Positions 1 to 9,065 are shown, counted from the first letter of the stretch. The stretch: DNA of 64,000 nucleotides from Pseudomonas sp. ACN8 (GCF_002303925.1 NZ_MRCS01000005.1:1-64000); one strand, 5' to 3'. Notes: generated by a model from the sequence alone, not told the origin. Numbers and translations are program-made.

Positions 1-32
1 GGTGTGTCGTTCAGGTTTTCCATGGTGAACAT
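1..32 (-). CDS. 5' end of an unidentified gene running off the window
   Basis: A minus-strand reading frame opens with ATG at 32 (second in-frame ATG at 23) and reads MFTMENLNDT up to the window edge with no stop. A purine-rich GAGACAG lies just upstream of the first ATG. Ten residues are too few to assign a family. It points away from the REP doublet at 103-200, so the doublet sits between this start and the 3' end of the transporter gene. This could also be chance. Confidence 0.35.
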   Translation of the reverse strand, partial: MFTMENLNDT

Positions 33-102
33 CTGTCTCGAAAAAGTCGGCGGCTGAAAGCGCATCATAGCGCAACGCGGTTGTACGATCACCTAACCCC
101 TT

Positions 103-200
103 GTAGGAGCGAGCTTGCTCGCGATGGACTTGAAAGCGCCGCGTTTATTCAGAAAGCGCGCGTTATCGTTAGCTACCATCGCGAGCAAGCTCGCTCCTAC
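103..200. repeat. REP doublet (REPIN), 98-bp class
   Basis: Two inverted copies of the GTAGGAGCGAGCTTGCTCGCG palindromic core face each other across about 50 bp. The core is the Pseudomonas REP family, moved in trans by RAYT transposases. The inner sequence carries the TAACGATAACGCG-like segment of the 98-bp class, here in reverse orientation. Confidence 0.9.
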
Positions 201-215
201 AAGGATTTGCGGTGT

Positions 216-1943
216 TCAGGCGGTCACGGCCTGGTCCACCAAATGACCATTCTCGATACGGATATGCCGCGGGTGGAAGCGCTTCAGACTGCTGCGATGG
301 CCGACACTGACGATGCTCAGCCCCGGCAACTCATCGATCAGCGCCTGATACAGCGTGGCCTCGTCTTCTTCGTCCATCGCCGAGGTGGCTTCGTCCATAT
401 ACAGCCATTGCGGTGCATAAAGCAGCGCACGGGCAAAGGCCAGGCGCTGCTGCTCACCCGGCGACAACATGCGCTGCCAGTGGTTGGCTTCGTCGAGACG
501 GGCAATCAGGTGCGGCAAGCGACAGGTTTCCAGCACCTGCGCGTAGCGCTCGTTCGGATAGGTATCGCCGGGCTGTGGATAACTGAGGACATCACGCAGG
601 GTGCCAATCGGCAAATACGGTTTTTGCGGCAGGAACAGGTAGCGCGCCGATGGCAGGCGAATACTGCCGTGGCCGGTCGGCCACAGATGTCCCATCGCCC
701 GCAGCAGGGTCGACTTGCCGCTGCCGGAGCGACCGCTGAGCATCACACGCTCGCCCTCCTTCACGGTCATGTCGGCGTTGGTCAGCAGGTGGCGACCTTC
801 AGCAAGGTCCAGGCCGAGGTTGTGCACCTTCAGCACCGAGCCAGAATTCTGTACGTCGATGGCCGGTGCACGCTCTTCGTTGTCGCGCATGGCCTGGTGG
901 AAGCTCAACAGACGATCGCAGGTGGCGCGCCAGGAAGCGAGGCTCTGATACGCACTGATAAACCAGCTGAAGCTTTCCTGCACATTGCCGAATGCCGAGC
1001 TGATTTGCATCAACTCGCCCAGTTCGATCTTGCCGGAAAGGTAACGCGGCGCGGCAACCATGAAGGGGAAGATGATGGCGGCCTGGCTGTAACCGGCAGT
1101 GAAAAACGTCAGGCGCTTGGACACCTTCATGATGTCCCAGAAGTTATGCCAGACCATCCCGAAGCGGCTGCTCAACCGACGATTTTCGTTCGGCTCGCCG
1201 TTGTACAACGCGATGCTTTCGGCATTCTCGCGAATTCGCACCATGGAGAAACGCAGGTCGGCTTCGAAGCGTTGTTGCTGGTTGTTCAGGCCGATCAGGC
1301 GACGACCGATCAAATGCGTCAACCAGCTACCGACCACCGCGTAAACCAGCACGCACCAGAACATGTAGCCGGGAATGGTGATGCCGAAAACTTCAATGCT
1401 GCCCGACACGCCCCACAGAATGATCGAGAACGACACCAGGCTGACGATATTGCGCAGCAGTCCGATACCCAGCTCAAGGGTGTTGGAAGTGAAGTTGTTG
1501 AGGTCTTCGGAAATCCGCTGGTCCGGGTTATCGGTGTAACCGCCCTGCTCCAGCTGGTAGTAATTCTTGTCGGCGAGCCAGCGTGCAAAGTGCTTTTCGG
1601 TAAGCCATGCCCGCCAGCGGATCGTCAGCATCTGCGTCAGGTATAGCCGGTACACCGCGCCGACAATCGCCACCGCCGCAATCGCACAGAAGTACAGGAT
1701 CAGTTGCCAGAACGCGGCCTCGTCCTTCTTTTGCAGGGCGTTGTAGAAATCCTTGTACCAGGTGTTGAACCACACCGAGATCCCCACGCTGATCAGCGAC
1801 AGCGCAATCACCGCGATCAGCAGTGTCCAGGCCTTGACCTTCTCTTCACTGCGCCAGTAAGGCGTGATCATCGCCCACACTTTGCGAAAAAACTGCCCGC
1901 GCACGGCGTCGTTGACCGCGGAATACTCAGCGTTCTGATTCAT
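216..1943 (-). CDS. SbmA/BacA- and YddA-like ABC transporter, fused permease and ATPase
   Basis: A 575-residue half-transporter with an N-terminal membrane domain of the SbmA/BacA type (several hydrophobic segments within residues 35-310) and a C-terminal ATPase. Walker A (SGRSGSGKST) is near residue 402, the ABC signature LSPGEQQRLAFAR near 489, and Walker B (LYMDEATSAMD) near 512. Family members act in the inner membrane, probably as dimers; SbmA/BacA proteins take up peptides and YddA is a long homologue with its own ATPase. The substrate cannot be read from sequence. The ATG at 1943 starts MNQNAEYS; an upstream GTG at 1973 would add ten residues but has no better ribosome site. It lies downstream of roxSR on the same strand, about 100 bp after roxR, so cotranscription is possible. 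Confidence 0.85.
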   Translation of the reverse strand: MNQNAEYSAVNDAVRGQFFRKVWAMITPYWRSEEKVKAWTLLIAVIALSLISVGISVWFNTWYKDFYNALQKKDEAAFWQLILYFCAIAAVAIVGAVYRLYLTQMLTIRWRAWLTEKHFARWLADKNYYQLEQGGYTDNPDQRISEDLNNFTSNTLELGIGLLRNIVSLVSFSIILWGVSGSIEVFGITIPGYMFWCVLVYAVVGSWLTHLIGRRLIGLNNQQQRFEADLRFSMVRIRENAESIALYNGEPNENRRLSSRFGMVWHNFWDIMKVSKRLTFFTAGYSQAAIIFPFMVAAPRYLSGKIELGELMQISSAFGNVQESFSWFISAYQSLASWRATCDRLLSFHQAMRDNEERAPAIDVQNSGSVLKVHNLGLDLAEGRHLLTNADMTVKEGERVMLSGRSGSGKSTLLRAMGHLWPTGHGSIRLPSARYLFLPQKPYLPIGTLRDVLSYPQPGDTYPNERYAQVLETCRLPHLIARLDEANHWQRMLSPGEQQRLAFARALLYAPQWLYMDEATSAMDEEDEATLYQALIDELPGLSIVSVGHRSSLKRFHPRHIRIENGHLVDQAVTA

Positions 1944-2040
1944 GGATAAGGCTCGATAGAGAAAAGTACGCACACGAACCGATCATAGATGATCGGTCCG
2001 GTTTGTCGCGAGATACGGCCCGCATTCGTTCAGCGCAGGT

Positions 2041-2601
2041 TCAGCGGCGAACGGGACGCTTCTGCAGTTTGCGCTGCAGGGTGCGGCGGTGCATGCCCAG
2101 GGCACGGGCCGTGGCGGAGATGTTGCCTTCGTGTTCGGTCAGCACGCGCTGGATGTGCTCCCACTGCAGGCGGTCCACGGACATCGGGTTTTCCGGCACC
2201 AGGCTGTCGAGGTCGGCGTGCTCGGACAGCAGCGCCGCCAGCACGTCGTCGGCATCCGCCGGCTTGCACAGGTAGTTGCAGGCACCGCGCTTGATCGCCT
2301 CGACGGCGGTGGCGATGCTCGAATAACCGGTGAGGATCACAACGCGCATTTCCGGGTCCATTTCCAGCAACTTTGGCAGCAGCACCAGGCCGGAGTCGCC
2401 GTCCATCTTCAGGTCCAGGGCGGCGTAATCCGGCAGGTCGGCCTTGGCCAGCTCCAGGCCTTCCTCGGCGGAACCGGCAGTGCTGACGCGAAAACCCCGA
2501 CGGGCCATGGCGCGGGCCATGACGCGGGTGAATGTGGCGTCGTCATCGACCAGCAACAAATGCGGCAGTTCTTCGCCTTCGACTTGGATCTCTTCACTCA
2601 T
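2041..2601 (-). CDS. roxR: Redox response regulator RoxR (RegA/PrrA family)
   Basis: This 186-residue response regulator has a receiver domain at about residues 12-130, with phosphoacceptor Asp63 in LDLKMDGDSG and the switch Lys in LCKPADADD. A short Fis-type helix-turn-helix ends the protein (ISATARALGMHRRTLQRKLQ). This compact build is that of RegA/PrrA/RoxR. In Pseudomonas RoxSR controls terminal oxidases, including the cyanide-insensitive oxidase, and other respiratory genes. The ATG at 2601 follows a strong GAGGAGA site and overlaps the end of roxS by 8 bp, which implies translational coupling. The length equals that of the P. aeruginosa protein as I recall it. Confidence 0.95.
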   Translation of the reverse strand: MSEEIQVEGEELPHLLLVDDDATFTRVMARAMARRGFRVSTAGSAEEGLELAKADLPDYAALDLKMDGDSGLVLLPKLLEMDPEMRVVILTGYSSIATAVEAIKRGACNYLCKPADADDVLAALLSEHADLDSLVPENPMSVDRLQWEHIQRVLTEHEGNISATARALGMHRRTLQRKLQKRPVRR

Positions 2602-3856
2602 GTTCGTCTCCTCGGGCGACACGGGGCAGGCGCAGCTCGGTGAGCGTGCCACCTTCCTCATGACTGTAGAGTTTCACTGAGCCGCCGGCGCGTGTCACGC
2701 TGGCCTTGCTCAAAAACAGGCCCAGGCCGAAGCCTTTGCCCTTAGTGGTAAAAAACGGCTTGCCGATTTGCTCGGCGATGGCCAGCGGCACACCGGCGCC
2801 ATGGTCACGAATGCTGATGGTGAGGTTTTCCCAATCCCAGTCCAGCGTCACTTGCAGCCCTTCGGGGCAGGCATCGGCAGCGTTGTTCAACAGATTCAGC
2901 AAAGCCTGGGTCAGGTCCGGTGGCGGTGCCATGCGGGGAACCGGGCCCTGGCCAAGGCGCTGGAAGCGATAACTGGCCTCCGGGCGCATCAGGTGCCAGC
3001 GATTGAGGGCTTCATCAAGCCAATCGGTGACGTCCTGCATCTCCACCGCCAACCGGCGATTGGCCTCGGCGGCGCGCACCAGATGCTGCAAGGTCTCTTT
3101 ACACAACTTGACCTGATCCTGCAGCACGCTCAGGTCATCCTGCAACATCGGGTCATGGTGGTCCTGACGCATTTCCTTGAGTAGCACACTCATGGTCGCC
3201 AGCGGCGTGCCCAGTTCATGGGCCGCACCGGCGGCCTGGGTAGCGACGGCCAGCAGTTGTTGATCGCGCAGGCCTTCTTCGCGACGAATGGCGCGCAACT
3301 CTTCCTGGCGACGCAGCTCTTCGGCCATGCGCGCGGCGAAGAACGTAATCACCGCAGCCGCGAGGGCAAAGCTCAACCACATCCCGTACACCTGCAGGTT
3401 TTCCCGAGCGATCGGGAAGGTTTGCAGCGGGTAGAACTGCGCCAGCAACAACGTGTACATCGTCAGCGCGATACCCGACAGGATCACCGAATAACGCCAA
3501 GGCAACGTCACGGCGGCAATGGTCAGCGGCACCAGGTAATAGGAGACGAAAGGGTTGGTCGAGCCACCGGAGAAATACAGCAAGGCGCTGTGGATAAACA
3601 AGTCGCAAGCCAGTTGCACGGCATATTCGAGCTCGGTCACCGGCCACGAGGTGCGCAGGCGAATCGCCGTGAAGACGCACAGCAGCATTGAACATGCGAG
3701 CGTCGCCGCCAGTTGAAACCAGGGCAGTGGCAGCAATTCGAGCCAGTAGGCCAGGCCAACGGAACCGGCCTGGGCGGCCAGCACCAACGTGCGGATGAAC
3801 GTCAGCCGCCAGAGGTTCTGGCGAGTGGCGGAAGTGATTTGAACGGGGGCGAGCAT
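2594..3856 (-). CDS. roxS: Redox-sensing histidine kinase RoxS (RegB/PrrB family)
   Basis: A 420-residue membrane kinase. Residues 1-175 hold about six transmembrane segments and the GGSTNPF box (97-103), which in RegB-type kinases is tied to ubiquinone sensing. The catalytic part has the H-box AAHELGTPLA with phosphoacceptor His213, an N-box (LLNLLNNAADACP), and G-boxes including TTKGKGFGLGLFLSKA. It would phosphorylate RoxR in response to respiratory-chain redox state. The ATG at 3856 is chosen because AGGAGA sits 7 bp upstream and the membrane domain begins directly after; the longer open frame to 3994 runs into the REP doublet. Confidence 0.94.
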   Translation of the reverse strand: MLAPVQITSATRQNLWRLTFIRTLVLAAQAGSVGLAYWLELLPLPWFQLAATLACSMLLCVFTAIRLRTSWPVTELEYAVQLACDLFIHSALLYFSGGSTNPFVSYYLVPLTIAAVTLPWRYSVILSGIALTMYTLLLAQFYPLQTFPIARENLQVYGMWLSFALAAAVITFFAARMAEELRRQEELRAIRREEGLRDQQLLAVATQAAGAAHELGTPLATMSVLLKEMRQDHHDPMLQDDLSVLQDQVKLCKETLQHLVRAAEANRRLAVEMQDVTDWLDEALNRWHLMRPEASYRFQRLGQGPVPRMAPPPDLTQALLNLLNNAADACPEGLQVTLDWDWENLTISIRDHGAGVPLAIAEQIGKPFFTTKGKGFGLGLFLSKASVTRAGGSVKLYSHEEGGTLTELRLPRVARGDEHE

Positions 3857-3949
3857 GAGCTCTCCTGATGAGCGCTCCAGGCGGATCGCAGGGAGTATAA
3901 CCAAGCACGGGGGCTGACAGGCAAAAGTGCGGCAAACGGCCACATGCCT

Positions 3950-4060
3950 GTAGGAGCAGCCGGTCGACGCTCGATTGCTCGCGATGGTCGTCAACGATTA
4001 CGAGGGAGTCCTGATACCCTGCGGCGCTTTCGGTTTTTTCGCGAGCAAGCTCGCTCCTAC
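3950..4060. repeat. Atypical REP doublet with an altered left arm
   Basis: The right arm (4041-4060) is a normal CGCGAGCAAGCTCGCTCCTAC. The left arm begins GTAGGAGC and ends TTGCTCGCGATGG, but about 17 extra bases separate the halves, so the left palindrome is broken and the element is 111 bp long. Otherwise it resembles the 98-bp class. Confidence 0.8.
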
Positions 4061-4173
4061 AGGGATGCATCTGTATAGAAGTTGTAACTGTGCGAACCGG
4101 AGCATAAAAGCTAGAGTCTGATGGTTTCACGCAGGCCCGGATCATACCCCTGCGCACCTTTCAAGGAGCCTTC

Positions 4174-4890
4174 ATGCACACATTCCGCCGCAGCGCCGCC
4201 CTCCTCGCCCTGAGCGTTGGCACCGTCGCCAGCCTCCCGGCCCTGGCCGCCGACGAGCTTCATTACAACCAGATTTCCCTGCGCGCCGAAGTCAGTCAGG
4301 AGGTGGCCCGCGACCTGATGATCGTGACCCTCTACACCGAGGAACAGAACACCGACCCGGCCAAACTCGCCGCCGACGTCAGCACCACCATGAACAAGGC
4401 GCTGGCCAAGGCCAGGCAGGTCAAGGACATCACCCTGCGCCAGGGCAGCCGCAACAGCTACCCGATCTATGACACCAAGGGCCAGAAAATCACCGGCTGG
4501 CGCGAGCGCGCCGAATTGCGCCTGGAAAGCCCGGACTTCGCCGCGCTGTCGAAGCTGACCGGCGAACTGCTCACCGACCTGAAAATGGGCGGCATGGACT
4601 TCGCCATCGCCACCCCGACCCGCAAGGCCAGCGAAGACGCCCTGCTCAAAGACGCCGTGAGCGCGTTCAAGGCTCGTGCCCAGCTTGCGACTGATGCTCT
4701 GGGCGGCAAGAGCTATAAAATCGTCAACCTGAACCTCAACAGCAACGGTTATCCACAGCCTTACATGCGCGCGCCGATGATGATGAAAGCCGCCGCCATG
4801 GACAGCGCACCGGTGACGCCGGATGTCGAGGCCGGCACCAGCCAGGTCAGCATGACCGCGGATGGTTCGATTGAAGTGCTGATGCCTTGA
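4174..4890 (+). CDS. SIMPL (DUF541) domain periplasmic protein
   Basis: This 238-residue protein has a clear Sec signal peptide (about residues 1-25, cleaved after LPALA) followed by one SIMPL/DUF541 domain. Family proteins are periplasmic or surface-exposed, and the E. coli member is linked to oxidative-stress protection; the biochemical role is unknown. The ATG follows CAAGGAGCC. A P. aeruginosa homologue occupies the same position between roxS and the dipeptide genes. The gene ends just before a perfect terminator and stands alone as a transcription unit. Confidence 0.85.
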   Translation: MHTFRRSAALLALSVGTVASLPALAADELHYNQISLRAEVSQEVARDLMIVTLYTEEQNTDPAKLAADVSTTMNKALAKARQVKDITLRQGSRNSYPIYDTKGQKITGWRERAELRLESPDFAALSKLTGELLTDLKMGGMDFAIATPTRKASEDALLKDAVSAFKARAQLATDALGGKSYKIVNLNLNSNGYPQPYMRAPMMMKAAAMDSAPVTPDVEAGTSQVSMTADGSIEVLMP

Positions 4891-4912
4891 ATCGATAGCC
4901 CGCAAACAAAAG

Positions 4913-4945
4913 ACGGCGATCATTCAGATGATCGCCGTTTTTTTT
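4913..4945 (+). terminator. Rho-independent terminator after the SIMPL gene
   Basis: An 11-bp perfect stem (ACGGCGATCAT paired with ATGATCGCCGT, loop TCAG) is followed by eight T residues. Confidence 0.93.
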
Positions 4946-5361
4946 GGCAGTTTTCAGGCATGAGCTATAACTGGAGAGACCACCGGGAAAAGCTGGCAGT
5001 TGTACCGGGTGCAACTGAGTTCGATTGGCCACTATCGGTGCAACAATAACCACTCTTATTCACGCCATACCCACCCCACAATTCGGGGTATGAATAAGTA
5101 ACACCCTCGCCCCACTCGGGAGCAACCAGGACCGCGGGCGCACTGCAAAAGTGCGTCATTTGCACAGTAAAAAAGCCGCGCAAACGGTCAAATGCGCCAG
5201 AAATTACACAAATGCGACATTAAGGTACGTTCGTGCCACTGTTTAAGGCTAGTAGTCACTCTGGATCTTGCATTGGGTATGGCCCCTGCATAAGTATCCG
5301 CAGGCACGACTCACGAGGTCGTCCTCTAATTCCAAAAATGACAACAAATCATGAGGCCACC
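4946..5361 (+). promoter_or_regulatory. Leader and promoter region of the dipeptide cluster
   Basis: These 416 bp hold no convincing gene. An imperfect inverted repeat lies at 5055-5098 (CTTATT...CATACCC against GGGTATG...AATAAG) and may be an operator or an RNA hairpin. A TTGCAT at about 5269, with a TAAGTA 17 bp on, is a weak sigma70 candidate. A near-consensus Hfq/Crc motif, GACAACAA, lies at 5340-5347, 15 bp before the dppA start. Confidence 0.4.
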
Positions 5362-6987
5362 ATGCTTAAACACGCGGTCATTCCGTTTTTAGTTGGCGCA
5401 AGCTTGTTAGCCAGCGCACCGTTCGCCCAAGCAGCGACTAACCTGGTGTTCTGCTCCGAAGGGAGCCCGGCCGGTTTCGATCCAGGTCAATACACCACCG
5501 GAACCGACTTCGACGCCTCTGCAGAAACCATGTTCAACCGCCTCACCCAGTTCGAGCGCGGCGGCACCGCCGTAATTCCTGGTCTGGCGACCAGCTGGGA
5601 CGTCTCCGATGACGGCCTGACGTACACCTTCCACCTGCGTGAAGGCGTCAAGTTCCATACCACGCCGTACTTCAAGCCAACTCGTGAGTTCAACGCCGAC
5701 GACGTGCTGTTCACCTTTAATCGCATGATTAACAAGGATGACCCGTTCCGCAAAGCGTACCCGACTGAATTCCCGTACTTCACCGACATGGGGATGGATA
5801 CCAACATCACCAAGATCGATAAAGTCGACGACAAGACTGTCAAGTTCACCCTCAAGGACGTTGATGCCGCGTTCATCCAGAACATGGCCATGAGCTTCGC
5901 CTCGATCCAGTCCGCCGAGTACGCTGCCCAGCTGCTCAAGGACGGCAAGGCCGCCGACATCAACCAGAAGCCGGTTGGTACTGGCCCGTTCGTGTTCAAG
6001 AGCTACCAGAAAGACTCCAACATCCGCTACACCGGGAACAAGGACTACTGGAAGCCTGACGACGTGAAGATCGACAACCTGATCTTCGCCATCACCACCG
6101 ACCCATCGGTACGTATCCAGAAGCTGAAGAAGAACGAGTGCCAGGTCACCCTGTTCCCTCGTCCGGCCGACCTGAAGGCACTGCGCGAAGACAAGACCCT
6201 GAAGCTGCCTGACCAGGCGGGTTTCAACCTCGGTTACATCGCCTACAACGTGATGCCCAAGGTCAAGGGACAAACCGATGCGAACCCGCTGGCTGACCTG
6301 AAAGTGCGTCAGGCAATGGACATGGCGGTCAACAAGCAACAGATCATCGACTCCGTGTACCAGGGTGCCGGCCAGCTGGCGGTCAACGCCATGCCTCCGA
6401 CCCAGTGGTCCTACGACACCACCATCAAGGATGCGCCGTACAACCCTGAGAAAGCCAAAGAGCTGCTCAAGGAAGCCGGCGTGAAAGATGGCACCGAAAT
6501 CGTTCTCTGGGCGATGCCGGTACAGCGTCCATACAACCCGAACGCCAAGCTGATGGCAGAAATGCTGCAGTCCGACTGGTCCAAGATCGGCCTCAAGGTC
6601 AAGATCCAGAGCTACGAGTGGGGCGAGTACATCAAGCGTTCCAAAGGTGGCGAGAACCAGGCGATGCTGATTGGCTGGAGCGGTGACAATGGTGATCCGG
6701 ACAACTGGCTGAACGTGCTGTTCGGCTGCGACTCGCTGGAAGGCAACAACTTCTCCAAATGGTGCGACAAGAAGTTTGACGACATCGTCAAGCAAGCCAA
6801 GCGCACTTCGGACCAAAGCAAACGCACCGAGCTGTACAAACAGGCGCAACACGTCCTCAAAGACGCCGTGCCTATGACACCTATCGCTCACTCGACGGTG
6901 TTCCAACCCATGCGCGCCAACGTGCAGGACTTCAAGATCAGCCCATTTGGCTTGAACTCCTTCTACGGCGTCAGCGTCAGCAAATAA
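5362..6987 (+). CDS. dppA: Dipeptide-binding periplasmic protein, DppA type (first copy)
   Basis: A family 5 solute-binding protein of 541 residues: signal peptide ending near SAPFAQA (about residue 24), then the mature SBP_bac_5 fold beginning NLVFCSEGSPAGFDPGQY. It would bind small peptides in the periplasm and hand them to DppBC. I chose ATG 5362 over an upstream in-frame ATG at 5233 because only 5362 yields a signal peptide directly at the N terminus and has GAGGCC upstream. The mature part is very close to the next protein (shared SYQKDSNIRYTGN and AMPVQRPYNPNAKLMAEML), so the two arose by duplication. Its numbering among the PAO1 DppA1-A4 paralogues is by position only. Confidence 0.93.
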   Translation: MLKHAVIPFLVGASLLASAPFAQAATNLVFCSEGSPAGFDPGQYTTGTDFDASAETMFNRLTQFERGGTAVIPGLATSWDVSDDGLTYTFHLREGVKFHTTPYFKPTREFNADDVLFTFNRMINKDDPFRKAYPTEFPYFTDMGMDTNITKIDKVDDKTVKFTLKDVDAAFIQNMAMSFASIQSAEYAAQLLKDGKAADINQKPVGTGPFVFKSYQKDSNIRYTGNKDYWKPDDVKIDNLIFAITTDPSVRIQKLKKNECQVTLFPRPADLKALREDKTLKLPDQAGFNLGYIAYNVMPKVKGQTDANPLADLKVRQAMDMAVNKQQIIDSVYQGAGQLAVNAMPPTQWSYDTTIKDAPYNPEKAKELLKEAGVKDGTEIVLWAMPVQRPYNPNAKLMAEMLQSDWSKIGLKVKIQSYEWGEYIKRSKGGENQAMLIGWSGDNGDPDNWLNVLFGCDSLEGNNFSKWCDKKFDDIVKQAKRTSDQSKRTELYKQAQHVLKDAVPMTPIAHSTVFQPMRANVQDFKISPFGLNSFYGVSVSK

Positions 6988-6993
6988 GGTTTT

Positions 6994-7030
6994 GCAACGG
7001 CGACGTCCCTGACGTCGCCGTTGCTTTATC
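6994..7030 (+). terminator. Terminator after the first dppA
   Basis: A 14-bp perfect stem (GCAACGGCGACGTC / GACGTCGCCGTTGC) with a CCT loop is followed by a short T-rich stretch. It would partly insulate the first dppA from the second. Confidence 0.85.
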
Positions 7031-7290
7031 TTCCGAGAAGGCAGGAATTCGCCTACATCCTAATCCGCAGCTGACTACAGCATCGGGCGAGGACGCGTTG
7101 CCATTTCCTACGAGTCTTTAGGACTCTACGCATTTACTGCCGGACCCATGGCTCATACCGTCGGGATCTGACCAGTGCACGCGTGGGTCATCGGTTACTG
7201 CTGTGTGCATGGCTTGAAATCAGTGATGCCTCTACGTCCGCGGACGGGACGGCGGCTCATTGAAAACACTTTGAGAGAAAAGGAAGCGTT
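7025..7290 (+). promoter_or_regulatory. Intergenic region before the second dppA
   Basis: This stretch has no gene. It must hold the promoter for the second dppA if the preceding terminator works. The only structure I see is a short inverted repeat, GAGTC-TTTAG-GACTC, at 7112-7126. AAGGAAG at 7282-7288 is the ribosome site. Confidence 0.35.
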
Positions 7291-8892
7291 ATGCGCCATA
7301 CCCTGGTTTTATCCGCATTGCTGGGCACCGGCCTGTTGGCCGCCACTTCCATCAGCCAGGCCGCCAACAACAGTCTGGTGTTCTGCTCCGAAGGCAGCCC
7401 CGCCGGTTTCGACACGGCGCAGTACACCACTGCGACCGACAACGACGCCGCCGAGCCGCTGTACAACCGGTTGGCGGAGTTTGAAAAAGGCGCGACCAAC
7501 GTCGTACCGGGCCTGGCCACGAGCTGGGATATTTCCGAGGACGGCCTCAAATACACGTTTCACCTACGCGAAGGGGTGAAGTTTCATACCACCAAATACT
7601 TCACGCCGACCCGCGACTTCAATGCAGATGACGTGCTGTTCACCTTCAATCGCATGCTCGATCCGCAGCAACCTTTCCGTAAGGCTTATCCGACAGAGTT
7701 TCCTTACTTCAACGGCATGAGCCTGAACAAGAACATCGCCAAGGTCGAAAAGACCGGGCCGCTGACCGTGGTCATGACGCTCAATAGCGTGGACGCCGCG
7801 TTCATCCAGAACATCGCCATGAGCTTCGCCGCCATCCTTTCGGCCGAATACGCCGACAAGCTGCTGGCCGAAGGCAAGCCGAGCGACATCAACCAGAAGC
7901 CGATCGGCACCGGGCCGTTCGTGTTCAAGAGCTACCAGAAAGACTCGAACATCCGTTACACCGGCAACCAGCAGTACTGGGATCCGAGCCGGGTCAAGCT
8001 CGACAACCTGATTTTCGCCATCAACACCGACGCCTCGGTGCGCGTGCAGAAACTCAAGGCCGGCGAGTGCCAGATCACCCTGCACCCGCGCCCTGCCGAT
8101 GTGACTGCGCTGAAGAACGACCCGGCCCTGCAACTGATCGAGAAGCCTGGTTTCAACCTCGGCTACATCGCCTACAACGTGCGCCACAAACCCTTCGACC
8201 AGCTCGAAGTGCGCCAGGCGCTGGACATGGCGGTGAACAAGCAAGGCATTCTCAATGCCGTCTACCAGGGCGCGGGGCAACTGGCGGTCAACGCCATGCC
8301 GCCGACCCAATGGTCCTATGACGACACGATCAAGGACGCCGCCTACAACCCGGAAAAAGCCAGGGAATTGCTCAAGGCTGCCGGCGTCAAGGAAGGCACC
8401 GAAATCACCCTTTGGGCCATGCCGGTCCAGCGTCCGTACAACCCCAACGCCAAGTTGATGGCCGAGATGCTCCAGGCCGACTGGGCGAAGATCGGCCTCA
8501 AGGTCAAGATCGTCAGCTATGAGTGGGGCGAGTACATCAAGCGCACCAAGAATGGCGAGCACGACATCAGCCTGATCGGCTGGACCGGTGACAACGGTGA
8601 TCCGGACAACTGGCTGGGCACGCTCTACAGTTGCGACGCCATTGGCGGCAACAACTACTCGATGTGGTGTGATCCGGCTTACGACAAGCTGATCAAGCAG
8701 GCCAAGGTCGTCACCGACCGCGACCAGCGCACCTTGTTCTACAAACAGGCGCAGCAGTACCTCAAGCAACAGGTGCCGATCACGCCAGTCGCTCACTCAA
8801 CGGTCAACCAGCCGCTGAGCGCAAAAATCGAAGGGTTCAAGGTGAGCCCGTTCGGTCGCAACGTTTTCTCGGGTGTCAGCATAGAAAAATAA
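7291..8892 (+). CDS. dppA: Dipeptide-binding periplasmic protein, DppA type (second copy)
   Basis: This 533-residue family 5 solute-binding protein has a signal peptide (residues 1-24, ending SISQA). The mature sequence closely follows the first copy, including SLVFCSEGSPAGFDTAQY near its start, and has WGEYIKRTKNGEHDISLIGW near residue 410. It should feed peptides to the shared DppBCDF transporter. The spread of substitutions suggests different peptide preferences, as reported for the P. aeruginosa paralogues, but specificity cannot be read here. The start is fixed by AAGGAAG 5 bp before the ATG and by the signal peptide. Confidence 0.93.
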   Translation: MRHTLVLSALLGTGLLAATSISQAANNSLVFCSEGSPAGFDTAQYTTATDNDAAEPLYNRLAEFEKGATNVVPGLATSWDISEDGLKYTFHLREGVKFHTTKYFTPTRDFNADDVLFTFNRMLDPQQPFRKAYPTEFPYFNGMSLNKNIAKVEKTGPLTVVMTLNSVDAAFIQNIAMSFAAILSAEYADKLLAEGKPSDINQKPIGTGPFVFKSYQKDSNIRYTGNQQYWDPSRVKLDNLIFAINTDASVRVQKLKAGECQITLHPRPADVTALKNDPALQLIEKPGFNLGYIAYNVRHKPFDQLEVRQALDMAVNKQGILNAVYQGAGQLAVNAMPPTQWSYDDTIKDAAYNPEKARELLKAAGVKEGTEITLWAMPVQRPYNPNAKLMAEMLQADWAKIGLKVKIVSYEWGEYIKRTKNGEHDISLIGWTGDNGDPDNWLGTLYSCDAIGGNNYSMWCDPAYDKLIKQAKVVTDRDQRTLFYKQAQQYLKQQVPITPVAHSTVNQPLSAKIEGFKVSPFGRNVFSGVSIEK

Positions 8893-9065
8893 CCGATTAG
8901 CCAGAAATGCCGGGGGGCGGATTTTCCGCCCTCACGCCGACGCTTTGCCGTCTTTCGCCAATTTGGCAGACAGCAAACGTTTGCGATGCCGTGAATGAGT
9001 TCAAAACCAATAGCCGGATCACAAAAAAAGACCGGCATAAAAAAAGAAAGTAAGGAGCTTTACCC

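Noticed and set aside
81..1646. 521-codon open frame on the plus strand
   Set aside because: It lies antisense to the ABC transporter gene and runs through the REP doublet. Its composition is that of a high-GC shadow frame, and no domain is visible.
5022..5040. Sigma54-like TTGGCC...GGTGCA upstream of dppA
   Set aside because: The GG-to-GC spacing is 11 instead of 10 bp, which sigma54 promoters do not tolerate.
5407..6906. 499-codon open frame antisense to the first dppA; similar frames at 7564-8796, 10593-12392 and 26064-28373
   Set aside because: Each mirrors a clear gene with a recognised family. The translations are His/Val/Arg-rich and match no domain.
8910..8932. GGGCGGA/TCCGCCC hairpin after the second dppA as a terminator
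   Set aside because: There is no T-run, so it may only be an RNA 3'-end stabiliser; not called.
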